DNA from: Siphonodentalium dalli
Lineage: Eukaryota > Mollusca > Scaphopoda > Gadilida > Siphonodentaliidae
Assembly (NCBI GenBank): GCA_032622095.1
Contig: CP136063.1
Coordinates: 142,201,450-142,265,449 of the forward strand
DNA length: 64,000 bases
Reading direction: 5' to 3'
In this document: in pieces, positions 1 to 10,490 of the stretch
How positions within the stretch are numbered: the first letter of the stretch is position 1
How the letters are laid out: each line of letters begins with the position of its first letter
Position numbers and translations under genes: made by a program
The notes under the pieces: generated by a model
Seen by the model: the letters and a program-made list of their open reading frames with translations, nothing else
What the model was told of the DNA's origin: nothing
The model's database searches: none

Positions 1-421
1 CATATAAAACTTCGTTTATTGTGGTCAATTACTAGCTAAATGCGAAAAATCTGTTATATTGTCTTTATGGATTACCGAAGATGATATTATCTTAAATTGA
101 AACTTATCACATGAATTTTGTGCTGACAGGTACACAGGTCCAAATTTTATTTGTTTTACTCTGTTTTTGAAGAAAATCCATTAGTTTCCATGGCAACAAG
201 CTAAATTTTGGTGATCTGGCCCCAAATTTTACAGTCTGTTATATATATTGGTCTTTTCTCTATTGGATAAAGCAATGCCTACATCGATATGGCTAATACT
301 ATTCACATAGTTGGCCATCAAATAAACTGCCCTATACCGTAAATTATCACAGGGGTTGGTTGCTATGGCAACTGCTTAATCACCTTAACTGACCTCAGAT
401 TTTTGTGTCTACCGATTTTAT
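1..421. other. Non-coding, no feature recognised except X-box-like palindromes
   Basis: No gene or repeat boundary is recognised. Two palindromes matching the RFX X-box pattern lie at 184-197 (GTTTCCATGGCAAC) and 359-372 (GTTGCTATGGCAAC). The stretch is probably intronic in CHID1. Confidence 0.5.
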
Positions 422-510
422 GGCCGAGTTATGAGGCCGAGGTCTGTTGTATTGGCCTGAGGCCGCAGGCCGAAGGCAAATACGACAGACCGAGGCCTCA
501 TAACTAGGTC
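422..510. repeat. Long hairpin, likely MITE core
   Basis: Two arms of about 40 bases (GAGTTATGAGGCCGAGGTCTG and its complement ending at 510) face each other around a GC-rich loop of GGCCTGAGG-like runs. The high GC and near-perfect symmetry stand out from the AT-rich flanks. Terminal repeats and a target duplication could not be defined. Confidence 0.7.
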
Positions 511-541
511 AATGTGGAAACAACCAATTAATAAGTATTTT

Positions 542-1106
542 TAGCTCAACTTACTTTGTAAGTTTGTGCTATTGCCATGGTTTGGCGTCTGTCGTCCGTG
601 TGTGCGTGTGTCCATCAACAATTTCCTTTGGCGCGGGCTACAGGTCGTACCTTTGGTCTGATCTTTATGAAATTTGTCATGGATGTAATATTGAGATGTA
701 GATGGGAACGAGTCATTTTGTGGTCGTTCGGCCAAAAAACATGGCCGTCAGCAGCCATCTTGGATTTTACTCTTTGCATGACTAAATCCATTGGCGCGGG
801 CTACAGGTCGTACCTTTGATCAGATCATTATGAGATTTGTAAAGGCTGTAGATGGGAACAGGTCATTTTGGGGTAATTCGGAAAAAAACATGGCTGCCGG
901 TGGCCATTTTAGAATTTACTCTTTGCATCAATAAATCCTTTGGCACACCATAATCACCACATTCCTGATCCGATCATTATGAAACCTGTCATGAATGTTG
1001 ATATTGACATGTACATCTAGTCTTACTTAGACATTTCAATTAGCACCTTTCCTATTCCTCCATTTACTGTCAACCATTAAATTAATCCCCTACCTAAGTT
1101 GAGCTA
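542..1106. mobile_element. Non-autonomous TIR element, TAGCTCAACTTA family
   Basis: The element begins TAGCTCAACTTA (542-553) and ends with its exact reverse complement TAAGTTGAGCTA (1095-1106). Inside are two to three diverged ~160-bp units, each with 'GGCTACAGGTCGTACCTTTGG', 'GATGGGAACGAGTCATTTTG', 'ACATGGCCG..AGCCATCTT' and 'TTTACTCTTTGCATGACTAAATCC'. Related copies are at 43279-43985 and 52832-53950. There is no coding capacity, so movement would need a transposase supplied elsewhere. Confidence 0.75.
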
Positions 1107-1137
1107 CAGTGTAGGGTCCTGCGAATTGGAGATTTTG

Positions 1138-1193
1138 ATCGAATCGAATATCGAATCGAGTCTACATAATCGAATCGAATATCGAATCGATTC
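1138..1193. repeat. (ATCGAATCGAAT) simple repeat
   Basis: Short tandem runs of ATCGAATCGAAT / ATCGAATCGAG occur in two blocks separated by TCTACATA. I see no flanking structure that proves a transposon, although such tracts are common at hAT element ends. Confidence 0.6.
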
Positions 1194-1199
1194 ATACCT

Positions 1200-3155
1200 G
1201 TGTGTCGCATTCTCAATTAGGCATTTAATGTCAATGATTAGACGATTTGAGAAACATTCTATGAACTTCCATAAAATTCCATCATAGCTTGTGTGGCGAT
1301 CAACCGTCGTTCCTGATACTATTAACTTCAATTGAGAATTGTTGAGAGAGAAAAAAACAGATTAAAACGTCCATGCGGTCGTAACGACGATTAGATATAT
1401 AACCACTAAACGAATTATCGGAATTAAAATGACGTGCAATTTGTAGAGTTTGCATGTACATGCACAATTGCAAATCGGCGTTCGGAAACACCTGTTTTTA
1501 TAAACTTGAAGATGCATTTACAGTCGCAGGGTAGCCTGTTTATGTATATAGTGCTGGATGCTTAGATGTCTTCTTGTCCCAGACGCTTGAGATTTATGTA
1601 CCACATTGCATTCATCACACGTGTAAGTTTCTGCACTACATGCAGCTTTTATCATGTTTAAAATAAACATGAATAAAGGACGACAAATTGTCAAGCACGT
1701 GTTGTTTACATTTTCGGCGATATTACAGAACGAATGTCAACCGCGACGAATGCGGAGGATGGGAAAGTTACATTTATTTTATTGTTAAATACACTTATTA
1801 AGTAACTTCATTTGGTCGTAACATATATCAACATACCATGCATAAAATCATCTGGCCAATATCCATTTGCATTCATACTTCGTTCGAACGACGAATCACT
1901 AGAAAAGGGGTACCTCATGTGCGCGGTTTTAGACAAAACGGGAAAAGTCACGTGCGGGAAACTGATGTTTTTGTTGTACAATTTGAAAAAGTAGAATTAC
2001 ACCACAAAAATGGATCGAGATATCCATGGTAACTCGAGTAATGACCAATCTAGACAATGATTTTAAGCATCTCATCGCTATTATAATTTACGCGTGTCGT
2101 CGGTCCATCGGCGATCTCTGAGCTTTTGGCTACCATGTTCAAAGCTAGAATTCAGATATATTTAGTCGTCCTATAGTGGCTAATTACTGGCTATACTTAT
2201 ATTTAATAGCATGCGAACATTCACGATGTACAATAAGAATTATAAGGTGCATATATTCATAATTTTCTGGAATTATATGGCACAGAAGCAGCGAAGATCG
2301 ACGTGTGCACTTGTCCGTAAACAGCTTACTTTTTTGTCAGTGTATATTCAAATTTTCGAGATGACATTGATATGGATACAGGTAGTTCATCCACATGTAT
2401 TTACTCCCCAAAAGAGTGACAGTCCATACTGTAATTCATCCGAAAGCAACTGTAATCTATCTTCCGTCATACCAATATTCTTTGCTGATCAGGTGGTATG
2501 CTGATTTTTAAATCACTAATAAAAAAAACCCCAACTATTTCCTTGCCCCAGAGAATAGTGTTGGGCGCTTGTATTGGGCTATAAAATTACAGTGGTAATT
2601 TGAAATAACACTACATAACACCTGGTTACATGCTACTTTCATAGATATTAAAACATTTAACTGAATTTATCGTCTACTAGTATGAACATGAGACAACCCT
2701 GGACAAGATATACATGTCAGATCAATCTAATCCTGAACACGGAATTTATATTTATGAAATTTCTAATGGGACTATTTTATCAAAGTTAATATTCATGGCA
2801 AATGATTATACATTCCTATATAAATTCATAATTTTCTGACAGAAATAGATATATGGATGGATTAACAGGAGATTGATTTATTGTACATTACATACCAGGA
2901 TGACAGCCCAAAATAATCTCAAATTCATGTTCAACCTTGTCTGAGCACATGCCATGGTCGCAACCTGTTGCCCACATGGTCATACTTTTGATATGGAAAG
3001 TTTGCCATGCACCCAGCTGGAGGGGGGCAAGCAAATGGAATTTTGCGAACGAGGGATAATGCATTCATGAATGTTGAATATATATATATAGTTTGTCTAT
3101 TTTCATATTGAAGATTTGAACATCCATATGTTTTTATTTCATATACTTTTTACAG
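1200..3155. other. Non-coding, nothing recognised
   Basis: AT-rich sequence with only short chance ORFs (longest 97 codons at 2211-2504, with no recognisable motif). No upstream CHID1 exon could be identified, although one ending in the conserved Y-V-T-P at phase 0 would be needed if it were here. Confidence 0.5.
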
Positions 3156-3288
3156 TGGAATAATCATGGGTATGATGTTGCCAAGATATTTGGAAATAAG
3201 TTCACATATGTGTCACCAGTTTGGCTTCAAATCAGGAGGAGGCAAGGTGGACTATATGGTGTTGATGGTAGTCATGATATCGATAAAG
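3156..3288 (+). CDS. CHID1: CHID1 internal exon (start of the GH18 barrel)
   Basis: The acceptor follows a T-rich tract (ctttttacag) and the donor is AAAG|gtgaga. The exon starts at phase 0 and leaves one base. It encodes 44 residues beginning WNNHGYDVAKIFG, then KFTYVSPVWL, then RRRQGGLYGVDGSHDIDKG. In CHID1 proteins this is the first barrel strand region (S-P-V-W-L) and the G-H-D-(I/V)-D motif just before the tryptophan that begins the next exon. The preceding T-P of the family's 'YVTPWN' motif must come from an upstream exon outside the window. The exon has no stop codon and is more GC-rich than its flanks, as expected for coding DNA. A 45-bp tandem repeat begins about 100 bp downstream, in the intron. 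Confidence 0.92.
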
Positions 3289-3390
3289 GTGAGAAGTATT
3301 ATCAAAGTGGAATAAATCTAGTAATTCTCAAAATAGGTTGATATATACATGAAATCAATATTTGTGGATTAGATATGTGAAGCGATCAGT

Positions 3391-3527
3391 CTTTGTCAAC
3401 TCAGAGTCACACTGACATACTGTGTCTATCATAGTCTTGTCGAACTCAGAGTCACACTGACATACTGTATCTATCAAAGTCTCGTCGAACTCAGAGTCAC
3501 ACTGACATACCGTGTCTACCATAGTCT
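3391..3527. repeat. 45-bp tandem repeat, three copies
   Basis: The unit contains AACTCAGAGTCACACTGACATAC followed by a TGTCTATCATAGTCTTGTCG variant. The AAC of each unit recurs at 3398, 3443 and 3488, a period of exactly 45. It lies in the first visible CHID1 intron. Confidence 0.85.
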
Positions 3528-4270
3528 TGTCTATTTGTCATTTCTCTGAAGGTGTAACTTCACATGCAGACTGCCCCCTAAATACATCACACTGTGTTAT
3601 GTTAATCAGTTTAATTGAACACTTTCAGCTTGGAGTAACTTTTGATAGACAAGTAATCAGACCGACTATCATTGTGTTGGTCTCGAAGTTTACTGAGAAT
3701 ATGAAGTGATATAAATTAATGCTTCAGAAAGAAAAAAAGACTTCTTTCTTACAGAATGTAACAATAATGAACAATGATTTGCTAAAATTGCTGGTAAATT
3801 GACAAGTGCAGCAGAACAGCTTTCACAAAAAGCTTGACATGATTATTTTGCTTTGAAATATAAATTACCATTCTCAGACTACTTATCTTCAAAAACATGG
3901 TTGAAATTATTTGATACCTTTATTGCAACAATTATGACATATGGATCAGAAATTTGAATATCAGATTTTATTTTTAATCCGAATACTGTCGACAATCTAT
4001 GTTTTGAAAAAAATACTTCACTTTATACTTTAAAATATGCTTGGTGTTCATGGTAAAGCATCTAATTTGGCTCTACACATGGAACTTTGCTGCTATCCTA
4101 TGTACGTTAGAATTTATAAACAAATGTCCAAATTTAACAAAAGACTTGAAGATATAGATCACAACTCCAATACAAATTTTTATGATATGACTACCACTAA
4201 TCCCTTACAAATACCACTATTGTTTGGCTATAAATTCCAAGCAGTCGGAAAACGCTTGTCTGGTCGTGAG

Positions 4271-4336
4271 CCGTATCGGTATTCTATGAATTCCGTATCA
4301 GTATCCTTTGAATTCCGTATCAGTATCCCGTGAAAT
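4271..4336. repeat. 22-bp tandem repeat, three copies
   Basis: CCGTATCAGTATCCTTTGAATT is repeated three times with few changes, inside the retrotransposon remnant. Confidence 0.8.
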
Positions 4337-4470
4337 TAGGTCACCGGAAGTTGGCAATTATTTATCAGGTCTGTTCGTTTGAAGTGTAAACGGAAATGGG
4401 ATGGTGTAACAAAGTAGTTTTGTCCTTTGTGACATGGGATGGACCAAAAATGTGTCATATAATAAACGCT

Positions 4471-4633
4471 TTATCGGTACAGTGAAGTGATATGGGCTGC
4501 AGTATCACATCTCGTTGACGATGTCAGATCACCGCATCAAACTCGCTGCCTGTGGCAGCTCGTTTGATACGGCGATTTGACATCGTCAACTCGGTGTGAT
4601 ACTGCAGCCCATATCACTTCACTGTACCAATAA
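4471..4633. mobile_element. Palindromic MITE (163 bp)
   Basis: The two ends are inverted copies over about 70 bases: TTATCGGTACAGTGAAGTG at the left and its complement CACTTCACTGTACCAATAA at the right, with the loop near CTGCCTGTGGCAG. Almost the whole element is arm. It interrupts the retrotransposon remnant. The exact target duplication is unclear. Confidence 0.8.
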
Positions 4634-5225
4634 TGTGTATATATACAATACTGAAAGCAGTGTATCGGTCCGACAGAATAGCTCATGAAAGTGGAATTAT
4701 AGCATGGACTAGTCAATTAATAGAATTTTGATGCAAGATCAAACTTGCCATCATTGGATCTCACTGTAAATAAATTTGACGATGATGTAAGAACATTTTG
4801 TAAAGATAAAGTCAATAATGAATTAGATAAAAAAAATAGCAAACTCTTGTAAAACTCAGATATTAATCTAAGTTAGTTGAACGTTTCAGACTTCAAAATG
4901 ATCTCACTTTCAACTTACCCTTGTATAAACGTTCGTTCTGCATTGAATAAAATCTGTATAAGTACACTTCCACTTATGAGCGAGGTTGGAAGATATTATA
5001 AACCAATAAAAGATTATAATGAACGTTATTGTCCAAATGGCAAAAAAAAAAGTTGAAAATAGAGAACATTTTATTCAAGAATGTACACTATACAATAGAT
5101 TGAGGGAAAATTATGAATCTATATTTAATAGTGCAGAGGAAATATCAACTGAATCTATTTTTAATCTAACAACATATTGGGATACTCTGGAGCCCGGGAG
5201 GTGACATGGTAAATATATTTTATAA

Positions 5226-5331
5226 TCCGTGCGCACGGATTAATAATTCGTGCGCACGAAATAGTAATCCGTGCGCACGAATTAATAATGCGTGCGCGCG
5301 AATTAGTAATCCGTGCGCACGGATTAACAAT
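5226..5331. repeat. Left CGTGCGCACG array
   Basis: Five ~21-bp units alternate CGTGCGCACG palindromes with TTAATAAT-like linkers. Variants such as GCGTGCGCGCG show divergence between units. Confidence 0.9.
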
Positions 5332-6304
5332 CCCCCTTGCATTTCCCAAGGAATGTCAATGGGGATAAAGTGTCTTCGTTATATGTTGAACTGAACATAA
5401 TACCATTGTTGACTAATAACCCGTCGTCCCCCTATGATGAGTTTTACCTGGCGAGCTCCTAACATGGCATGTTTGTGGTATATATATGGGTGTGGATAAC
5501 AGGTGGGGTGGACCAAAAGCTATTGTTTCAATGCCATACCTGCCATGTTGCACGGTGGAAAAATCATTGCACAACGATCCATATGAGTATCTATATTATA
5601 GAGTTAAGGAAAATGGGATACTCATACTCCCCGTGACCATAAGGCACCGCGGGTCACATCTATATGCCCGTACATGTAAAAACTGTTCAGTCCGGAACTG
5701 GCTTACACATGGGTCTATTATATTCAATTCAGCCCATGAAAGGCACTTTACCCCCCCCCCCCCCCCCCCTTCCCTAATTGACCCTCATTCCATCTTCCAC
5801 AAAAATAAATACTGATGCATGTCTTCAGTATTTAGTCTTGCTGAAGAGGGTATCCTACATCTTACACTCCATTTCGGCCATTCCTGATATCATATATATC
5901 GGTATGGTGCAGTCGTCACTGCGCAACGATCCATTATGTGCATGTATACTTTAGAGTGAAATATACTGGCATACTATCCGTGAGCATCACATAGCATCCG
6001 GTTTATATATGTATACATGAATGTGCAGTCCGGAACTGGCTTACACACGCGCGGGGCACACTAACTAGTCACCACGGTCCATATGGGCAAATACTCCAAT
6101 CGTGAGCCCACGTGGACACCACAGCCTAATATAATTTGTAACTAAGTAAGCCCTACTGGCATACGATCGCATACCCCTCAGGGAAGCACCCACGTATCAA
6201 ACATACTTTCATGTATAATTTGTTGTCGCAACTGCGTTGTAAAGGAGTCCGCAAGCGTGAGGCCATTTTGACTGAATTACCGATAGGACAGTATTTATAT
6301 ATGT

Positions 6305-6536
6305 TAAACCGTGCGCACGGATTACTAATTCGTGCGTACGGTTTATTAATTCGTGCGCACGGTTTATTAATTCGTGCGCACGAATTAGTAGTTCGTGCGC
6401 ACGGATTACTATTTTGTGCGCACGGATTATTAATTCGTGCGCACGGTTTATTAATTCATGCGCACGAATTATTAATTCGTGTGCACGGATTACTATTTCG
6501 TGCGCACGGATTATTAATCCGGGCGCACGGATTATA
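6305..6536. repeat. Right CGTGCGCACG array
   Basis: Eleven ~21-bp units occur in inverted relation to the left array. The larger copy number suggests expansion by slippage after, or independently of, transposition. The periodic open frame across it (R-A-H-G-L-L-I) only reflects the 21-base unit and is not a protein. Confidence 0.9.
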
Positions 6537-6829
6537 AAATATATTTACCATGTCACCTCCCGGGCTCCATAGGATACAAAACATATCTGTGATTTTATTA
6601 AACACCCATTTGAATTATGAAAGAAGAAAGTAGATATTAAGGACACTATAAACTAATATGAGCTTATTCTTGTCGGATAGTAATTATGTATGTCCACATA
6701 CAGCTACATGTATATTATATTTGTTATGCTCCATATATATGTTCAAAATTTATTGATTTGTCTGTATTTGAATAACGCAAAAATGTTTTAACATGGGCTT
6801 CTTCCAATAAAGATTGATTGATTGATTGA

Positions 6830-7202
6830 AAATAAAGAAGATTTATTTGGATATTTTTAAACAGGTAATAAATATCTGTCACTTGGAATAAGTTTTTCAG
6901 GACCTATACTTTTTGGTCAGTATTTAATTATTTAATGTATTTATTGACCTATTTTCATCCTCAGAATGTGGCAAGACAAGCAAAGATTTAATTTGAGGCT
7001 GGACATTATGTGTCGGTTTAAAGCCACACATAGTCACATCAGTGTTCAAGCCTATGATTATATTATATGCATTATATGTACCATTCGAAAGAATAAAAAA
7101 CATAACATAGATAAACCAAAGTCCACAAGTCAGAACAAATAATTAAAACTAAAAAAATAGGTTATGTTGTATCTTATAAGCCTAGTAAATGCATCACATG
7201 GT
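6830..7202. other. Non-coding, nothing recognised
   Basis: AT-rich spacer between the (ATTG)n tail of the retrotransposon and the left end of the first DIRS-like element. Confidence 0.5.
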
Positions 7203-7425
7203 ATCTCCGTCAAATATATCTTGGACACTGAAACTAATGGTTATATATTCTTGCTTGCAAGATTCTAGAAGAAGTCGTTTTAAAAATCGGTGCGCAATAC
7301 CTCGAGTACGCGCACTTGTCAAATGCCAATTAATGGCGATTATATCTTTGGACCAATCGTGCGAGTCCTTTCGCTATAAAAGCGATTGAACGGTAAGCCT
7401 CATTCATTTTAATATTCTTCTAGTC
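7203..7425 (+). repeat. Left inverted terminal repeat, DIRS-like copy 1
   Basis: Complementary to 11885-12122 with scattered mismatches. The two copies share CTCGAGTACGCGCACTTGTC, the CCAAT and TATA boxes, and the TGAATGAGGCTTACCG strand. Confidence 0.82.
7350..7382 (+). promoter_or_regulatory. Candidate promoter in the DIRS-like left repeat
   Basis: GGACCAATCGTG (CCAAT at 7352-7356) lies about 20 bases before TATAAAAG (7375-7382). The same TATAAAAG is kept in DIRS-like copy 2 at 27119-27126 although the surrounding sequence differs, which suggests it once drove the element's transcription. Confidence 0.5.
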
Positions 7426-8026
7426 GCAAGATAAGTCGCATTTTTCATCTGTTCATTTCTCATGAACTTTTCTCTTTATGCTATTGCGAACGACAACACG
7501 CAGTTGCCTAATTTCGTGCACTACGCACGTGTTTTCCAATTTTCGCAATTTAGTTTTACAATTGTTCAACAATCTTTTATTCTACAATACTGTCTTACTA
7601 ATGATAGTAGTCCGTGGGTGGATCATTTCATTAACCAATATTTCAATTTTGTTTTATTTACGAGAATCACTTCGAACAAATATCGTTTTTGTTTGCATAA
7701 AACAAGAGATAATAACCGATGCTCTTTCGAGTCATTTGCCGAGATTCGAGTTCTCGTCGGGATATTTTAACACTGCACCGGATGCAATATTGTGTTGGCA
7801 TCTACACTAAGCTCCAGTTTGGAGTTTGGTCCCTGACAAAATCCTATCCAAATGTATTGGAAGTAATAATTTACAATATTTCACATTACAATATTTTATA
7901 ATAATTTTCCTCACGGATGCTAGATAAAATAGCCACAGTGTGGCTTGCCTCTTCTCTCTACATTGAACATATGTCTCAATGCTATTACGATGAAAACTTC
8001 ATAATGTTTTTTTCCCTCCGACTGGT

Positions 8027-8685
8027 AGGGGTGCCACGATTGATCGTATAATCGATGAAACGTTGATACAGCCGATATTCAATTACCACTTTCGGCGGCG
8101 ATTACTCTGAGTTCTTTATTTCGGATGTCGAAAAGTACCGGACATATTTGGATACCCTGTTTTACAGTTTAATATCCAACGGACCGGTTAACGATCATTG
8201 ATCGTGCAAAGATATTTGTAGCGCATTGTGCTCATTACTAATTACGGGCTTTCCTTCCCACGAGACAGTAACGATTGCTCTCGCACCCGTATGCACTCGC
8301 AATTTTCTATTCACAGGTGTTCGCCATTTGCACTTGTCCACCTGGTCACCATCAATATTAAAATATGTGAAGATATATTTAGCACATTTCCCATCTCCGT
8401 TAATTTATGGGCATGTGAAAGTGTCAGTGGACTTGGTTATATCAAACAATGACCTTTGATTTGAGATAACCCCAACTTACAATTATATTACCGGAGCAAT
8501 TACACCCTTCTAATCAACGAAACTGTAATTTTTGTCATGGGAAGGACTGTCTCGGTGGTTTCTGATACAAATTATGCACGTGTGAATATTATGCACTACT
8601 TCCTCTGTCCTTTATATTAGATACGCTTCATCGATTCTAATCTAGTATTGACTATCGATTATCAAGTTCAATGATCGTGGCACCT
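8027..8685. mobile_element. hAT-like non-autonomous element inside DIRS-like copy 1
   Basis: Inverted ends AGGGGTGCCACGATTGATCG (8027-8046) and CGATCATTG-like complement ending GATCGTGGCACCT (8685), with inner GATTATCGAT motifs, match the style of hAT termini. DIRS-like copy 2 runs without this block from its equivalent position (about 32135), which shows the insertion. A clean 8-bp duplication was not seen. Confidence 0.68.
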
Positions 8686-8689
8686 CTGC

Positions 8690-10490
8690 TGACGTGGCAC
8701 CTTCTCTTGCATCCTCCATTAACTTGGAGACTCCGCTGGAGTTGGTTGGTGGACATGCCTCCTCCCTCAGGGTCGCGGCGTCCATAGCCCCTGAAGGCAG
8801 CGATGGTGGTCCAAGCGCAGCTACCTTTGGTCCTGTCTCCGGTTCCGACGGGTTCGTTCCGTCGCTGCACCAGCTGGCCACTTGCTACAGCTACCACATC
8901 AGTTTAGCTCGCAAGCCCCGGCGCCCTCGGCACATTGCCTGCCTACGCAATTCAATGTGTCAACTGCCACTGCTTCCACTCCAGGGGATTTGACCGCACG
9001 GGTTCTGACCTGTCCTCCATTCGTCAACGTTTTTCCCGGCATCCGTCCCTCCCGGTATGTATCCCTATTATTCACCTGTGTTCTTTCCTCCTCCAGTGTG
9101 GCCTTGCTTCGTGCAGTTTCTGGCCTCTTTTGGGCTCCTAGGCCTGAACTTAGACTTAGTTTCCTTTCCGAGGCTCCGGAATTTTTTGCCTCATCAAACC
9201 AGGTGACCTGGTCGGGATACTTGCCCCTTTCCCCCATCTCCTGGACAGACGGTGCTATTCAGAGACGAGGACGTGCTGTCGCAACATCCCCTGGATTTTA
9301 CAGCATTTGATGCGTGTCCGAGTTCGCCATGCCCATCCGAGAGTGCCTTCCATGAGGGTCATTTCGGATGGGTCAGTCCTTCGGTCTTAGGATAACAATT
9401 TTGCATTCATTACCAGCACGAAACTAACAGCACAGAAAAAGGAAGAAAAAACAGGGCCATTCTCTTGTTTCCTCCATTCATATGGAGCCTCCGCTGGAGT
9501 CGGTTGCGGGACATGTCTCCTCCTTATTGGTCGCAGCCTCCTGAGCCATCCTCAGAGAAGTACGCCTGTCTTCCACAACCGAAGGACTGGATGGGGCCCA
9601 CATATCAAGAACAAAAACCAACGTGTGACGATTTTTCCTTTGCCAACTCAATACAGCCTGCGCGGCAGGCTCAGGGTCTGTTAGTGGTCATGCCTCCTCT
9701 ATTTGTAGTCGCGGCTTCCACAACCTTCGCAGAGACGGTCAACAATGGATTTTCCTCTGCCAACTCGGTACAGTCTGCGCTGCAGGCTCGGAGTCTGTTG
9801 GTGGTCATGCCTCCTCTATTTGTAGTCGCAGCTTCCACAACCTTCGCAGAGACAGGAAACAATGAATTTTCCTCTGTCCACTTGGTACAGCCTGCGCTGC
9901 AGGCTCGGAATCTGTTGGTGGTCATGCCTCCTCTATTTGTACTCGCAGCTTCCACAACCTTCTCAGAGATGGGCAACAATGAATTTTCCTCTGTCAACTC
10001 GGTACAGCCTGCGCTGCAGGCTCGGAATCTGTTGGTGGTCATGCCTCCTCTATTTGTAGTCGCGGCTTCCACAACCTTCGCAGCGATGGAGGTTCGGCAG
10101 CATCTACCACTGGTTCTGTCTCAGTCCATCCAGGTTCATGCTGTCACGGCACATAGCGGTTTTTCCAAACCCTTTCTTGCCTTGGCTACCTCATTGTGCC
10201 TAGTCGCCGACAAGTGGCATTCATTCGACTGAGTGTTTTGTACAATATTACCTTCGTTCTTTGTACTTTGAGGTTTCCTCTATCAGTCTGCTTTCTGCCA
10301 TATCGCATTGCTCTGCCTATGTGCCGCATTCAGGAACTGCTCCTGAATAAGTTTCTTTCGCCTCCATTCTCACCTCCGTTCTTATCCCGTCGGGGGATTC
10401 CAGGTGTTGTTGAGACCTGTCTTTATAGTTTTGGGCCTTCTAATCTGTTAGATTTTTATTCAACAATTAGGCCGCTTGTATGAGACAAAC
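8690..10490 (+). pseudogene. GC-rich former coding region of DIRS-like copy 1 (gag-like, unproven)
   Basis: A GC-rich stretch with open frames on several strands, homologous at the DNA level to 32118-33140 in copy 2. The longest frame (9465-10232, 255 codons) carries four to five in-frame 39-residue repeats with the core L-L-V-V-M-P-P-L-F-V-V-A-A-S-T-T-F. By position just after the left repeat it would be the structural (gag) gene of a DIRS element, but I recognise no domain. The repeats also leave the antisense frame open, so which strand was coding is inferred from element orientation only. Confidence 0.45.
9630..10090. repeat. 117-bp tandem repeat, about four copies
   Basis: The ACAATGAATTTT box recurs at 9859 and 9976, a period of exactly 117 bases, so the repeat keeps the frame. 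Each unit contains CTGCAGGCTCGGAATCTGTTGGTGGTCATGCC variants. Units differ at only a few positions. Confidence 0.88.

Larger units (their letters stand above)
5186..6571. mobile_element. TIR element with CGTGCGCACG palindrome arrays at both ends
   Basis: Inverted ends of about 48 bp (GGAGCCCGGGAGGTGACATG rightward from 5189, its complement ending at 6569) are each followed inward by an array of ~21-bp units built on the palindrome CGTGCGCACG. There are five units on the left and eleven on the right. The middle (5340-6300) has no convincing gene but includes 19 consecutive C. Flanks read GGATAC at 5180-5185 and again at 6572-6577, a candidate 6-bp target duplication. Removing the element and one GGATAC restores the reading frame of the retrotransposon around it, which supports the boundaries. 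The superfamily is not recognised. Confidence 0.82.
3770..6829 (+). pseudogene. Dead non-LTR retrotransposon, 3' end of the reverse transcriptase ORF
   Basis: Broken reading frames from about 3780 to 5165 resemble the C-terminal tail of LINE-type reverse transcriptases. They include L-F-D-T-F-I-A-T-I-M-T-Y-G-S-E (about 3905-3955), L-G-V-H-G-K-A-S-N-L-A (4039-4070), and N-R-E-H-F-I-Q-E-C-T-L-Y-N-R-L-R-E-N (about 5054-5110), the usual 'H-F-(L/I)-x-x-C-x-x-Y-x-x-L-R' ending. The frame resumes after 6578 and the copy ends in an (ATTG)n tail at about 6813-6829. Stops and frameshifts make it inactive. Two later elements sit inside it, at 4471-4633 and 5186-6571. The 5' part is missing, and I cannot assign the clade from this remnant. 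Confidence 0.72.

Noticed and set aside
5226-6536. Regularly spaced palindromic repeats resembling a CRISPR array
   Set aside because: Linkers are only ~10 bases of AT-rich repeat rather than unique spacers, there are no cas genes, and the DNA is animal. They are terminal arrays of a mobile element.
6211-6537. 108-codon ORF with R-A-H-G-L-L-I repeats
   Set aside because: A product of the 21-base CGTGCGCACG array. Both strands and several frames stay open.
9671-10072. 133-codon minus-strand ORF
   Set aside because: Antisense shadow of the 117-bp tandem repeat. Element orientation favours the + strand, and neither frame has a recognised domain.
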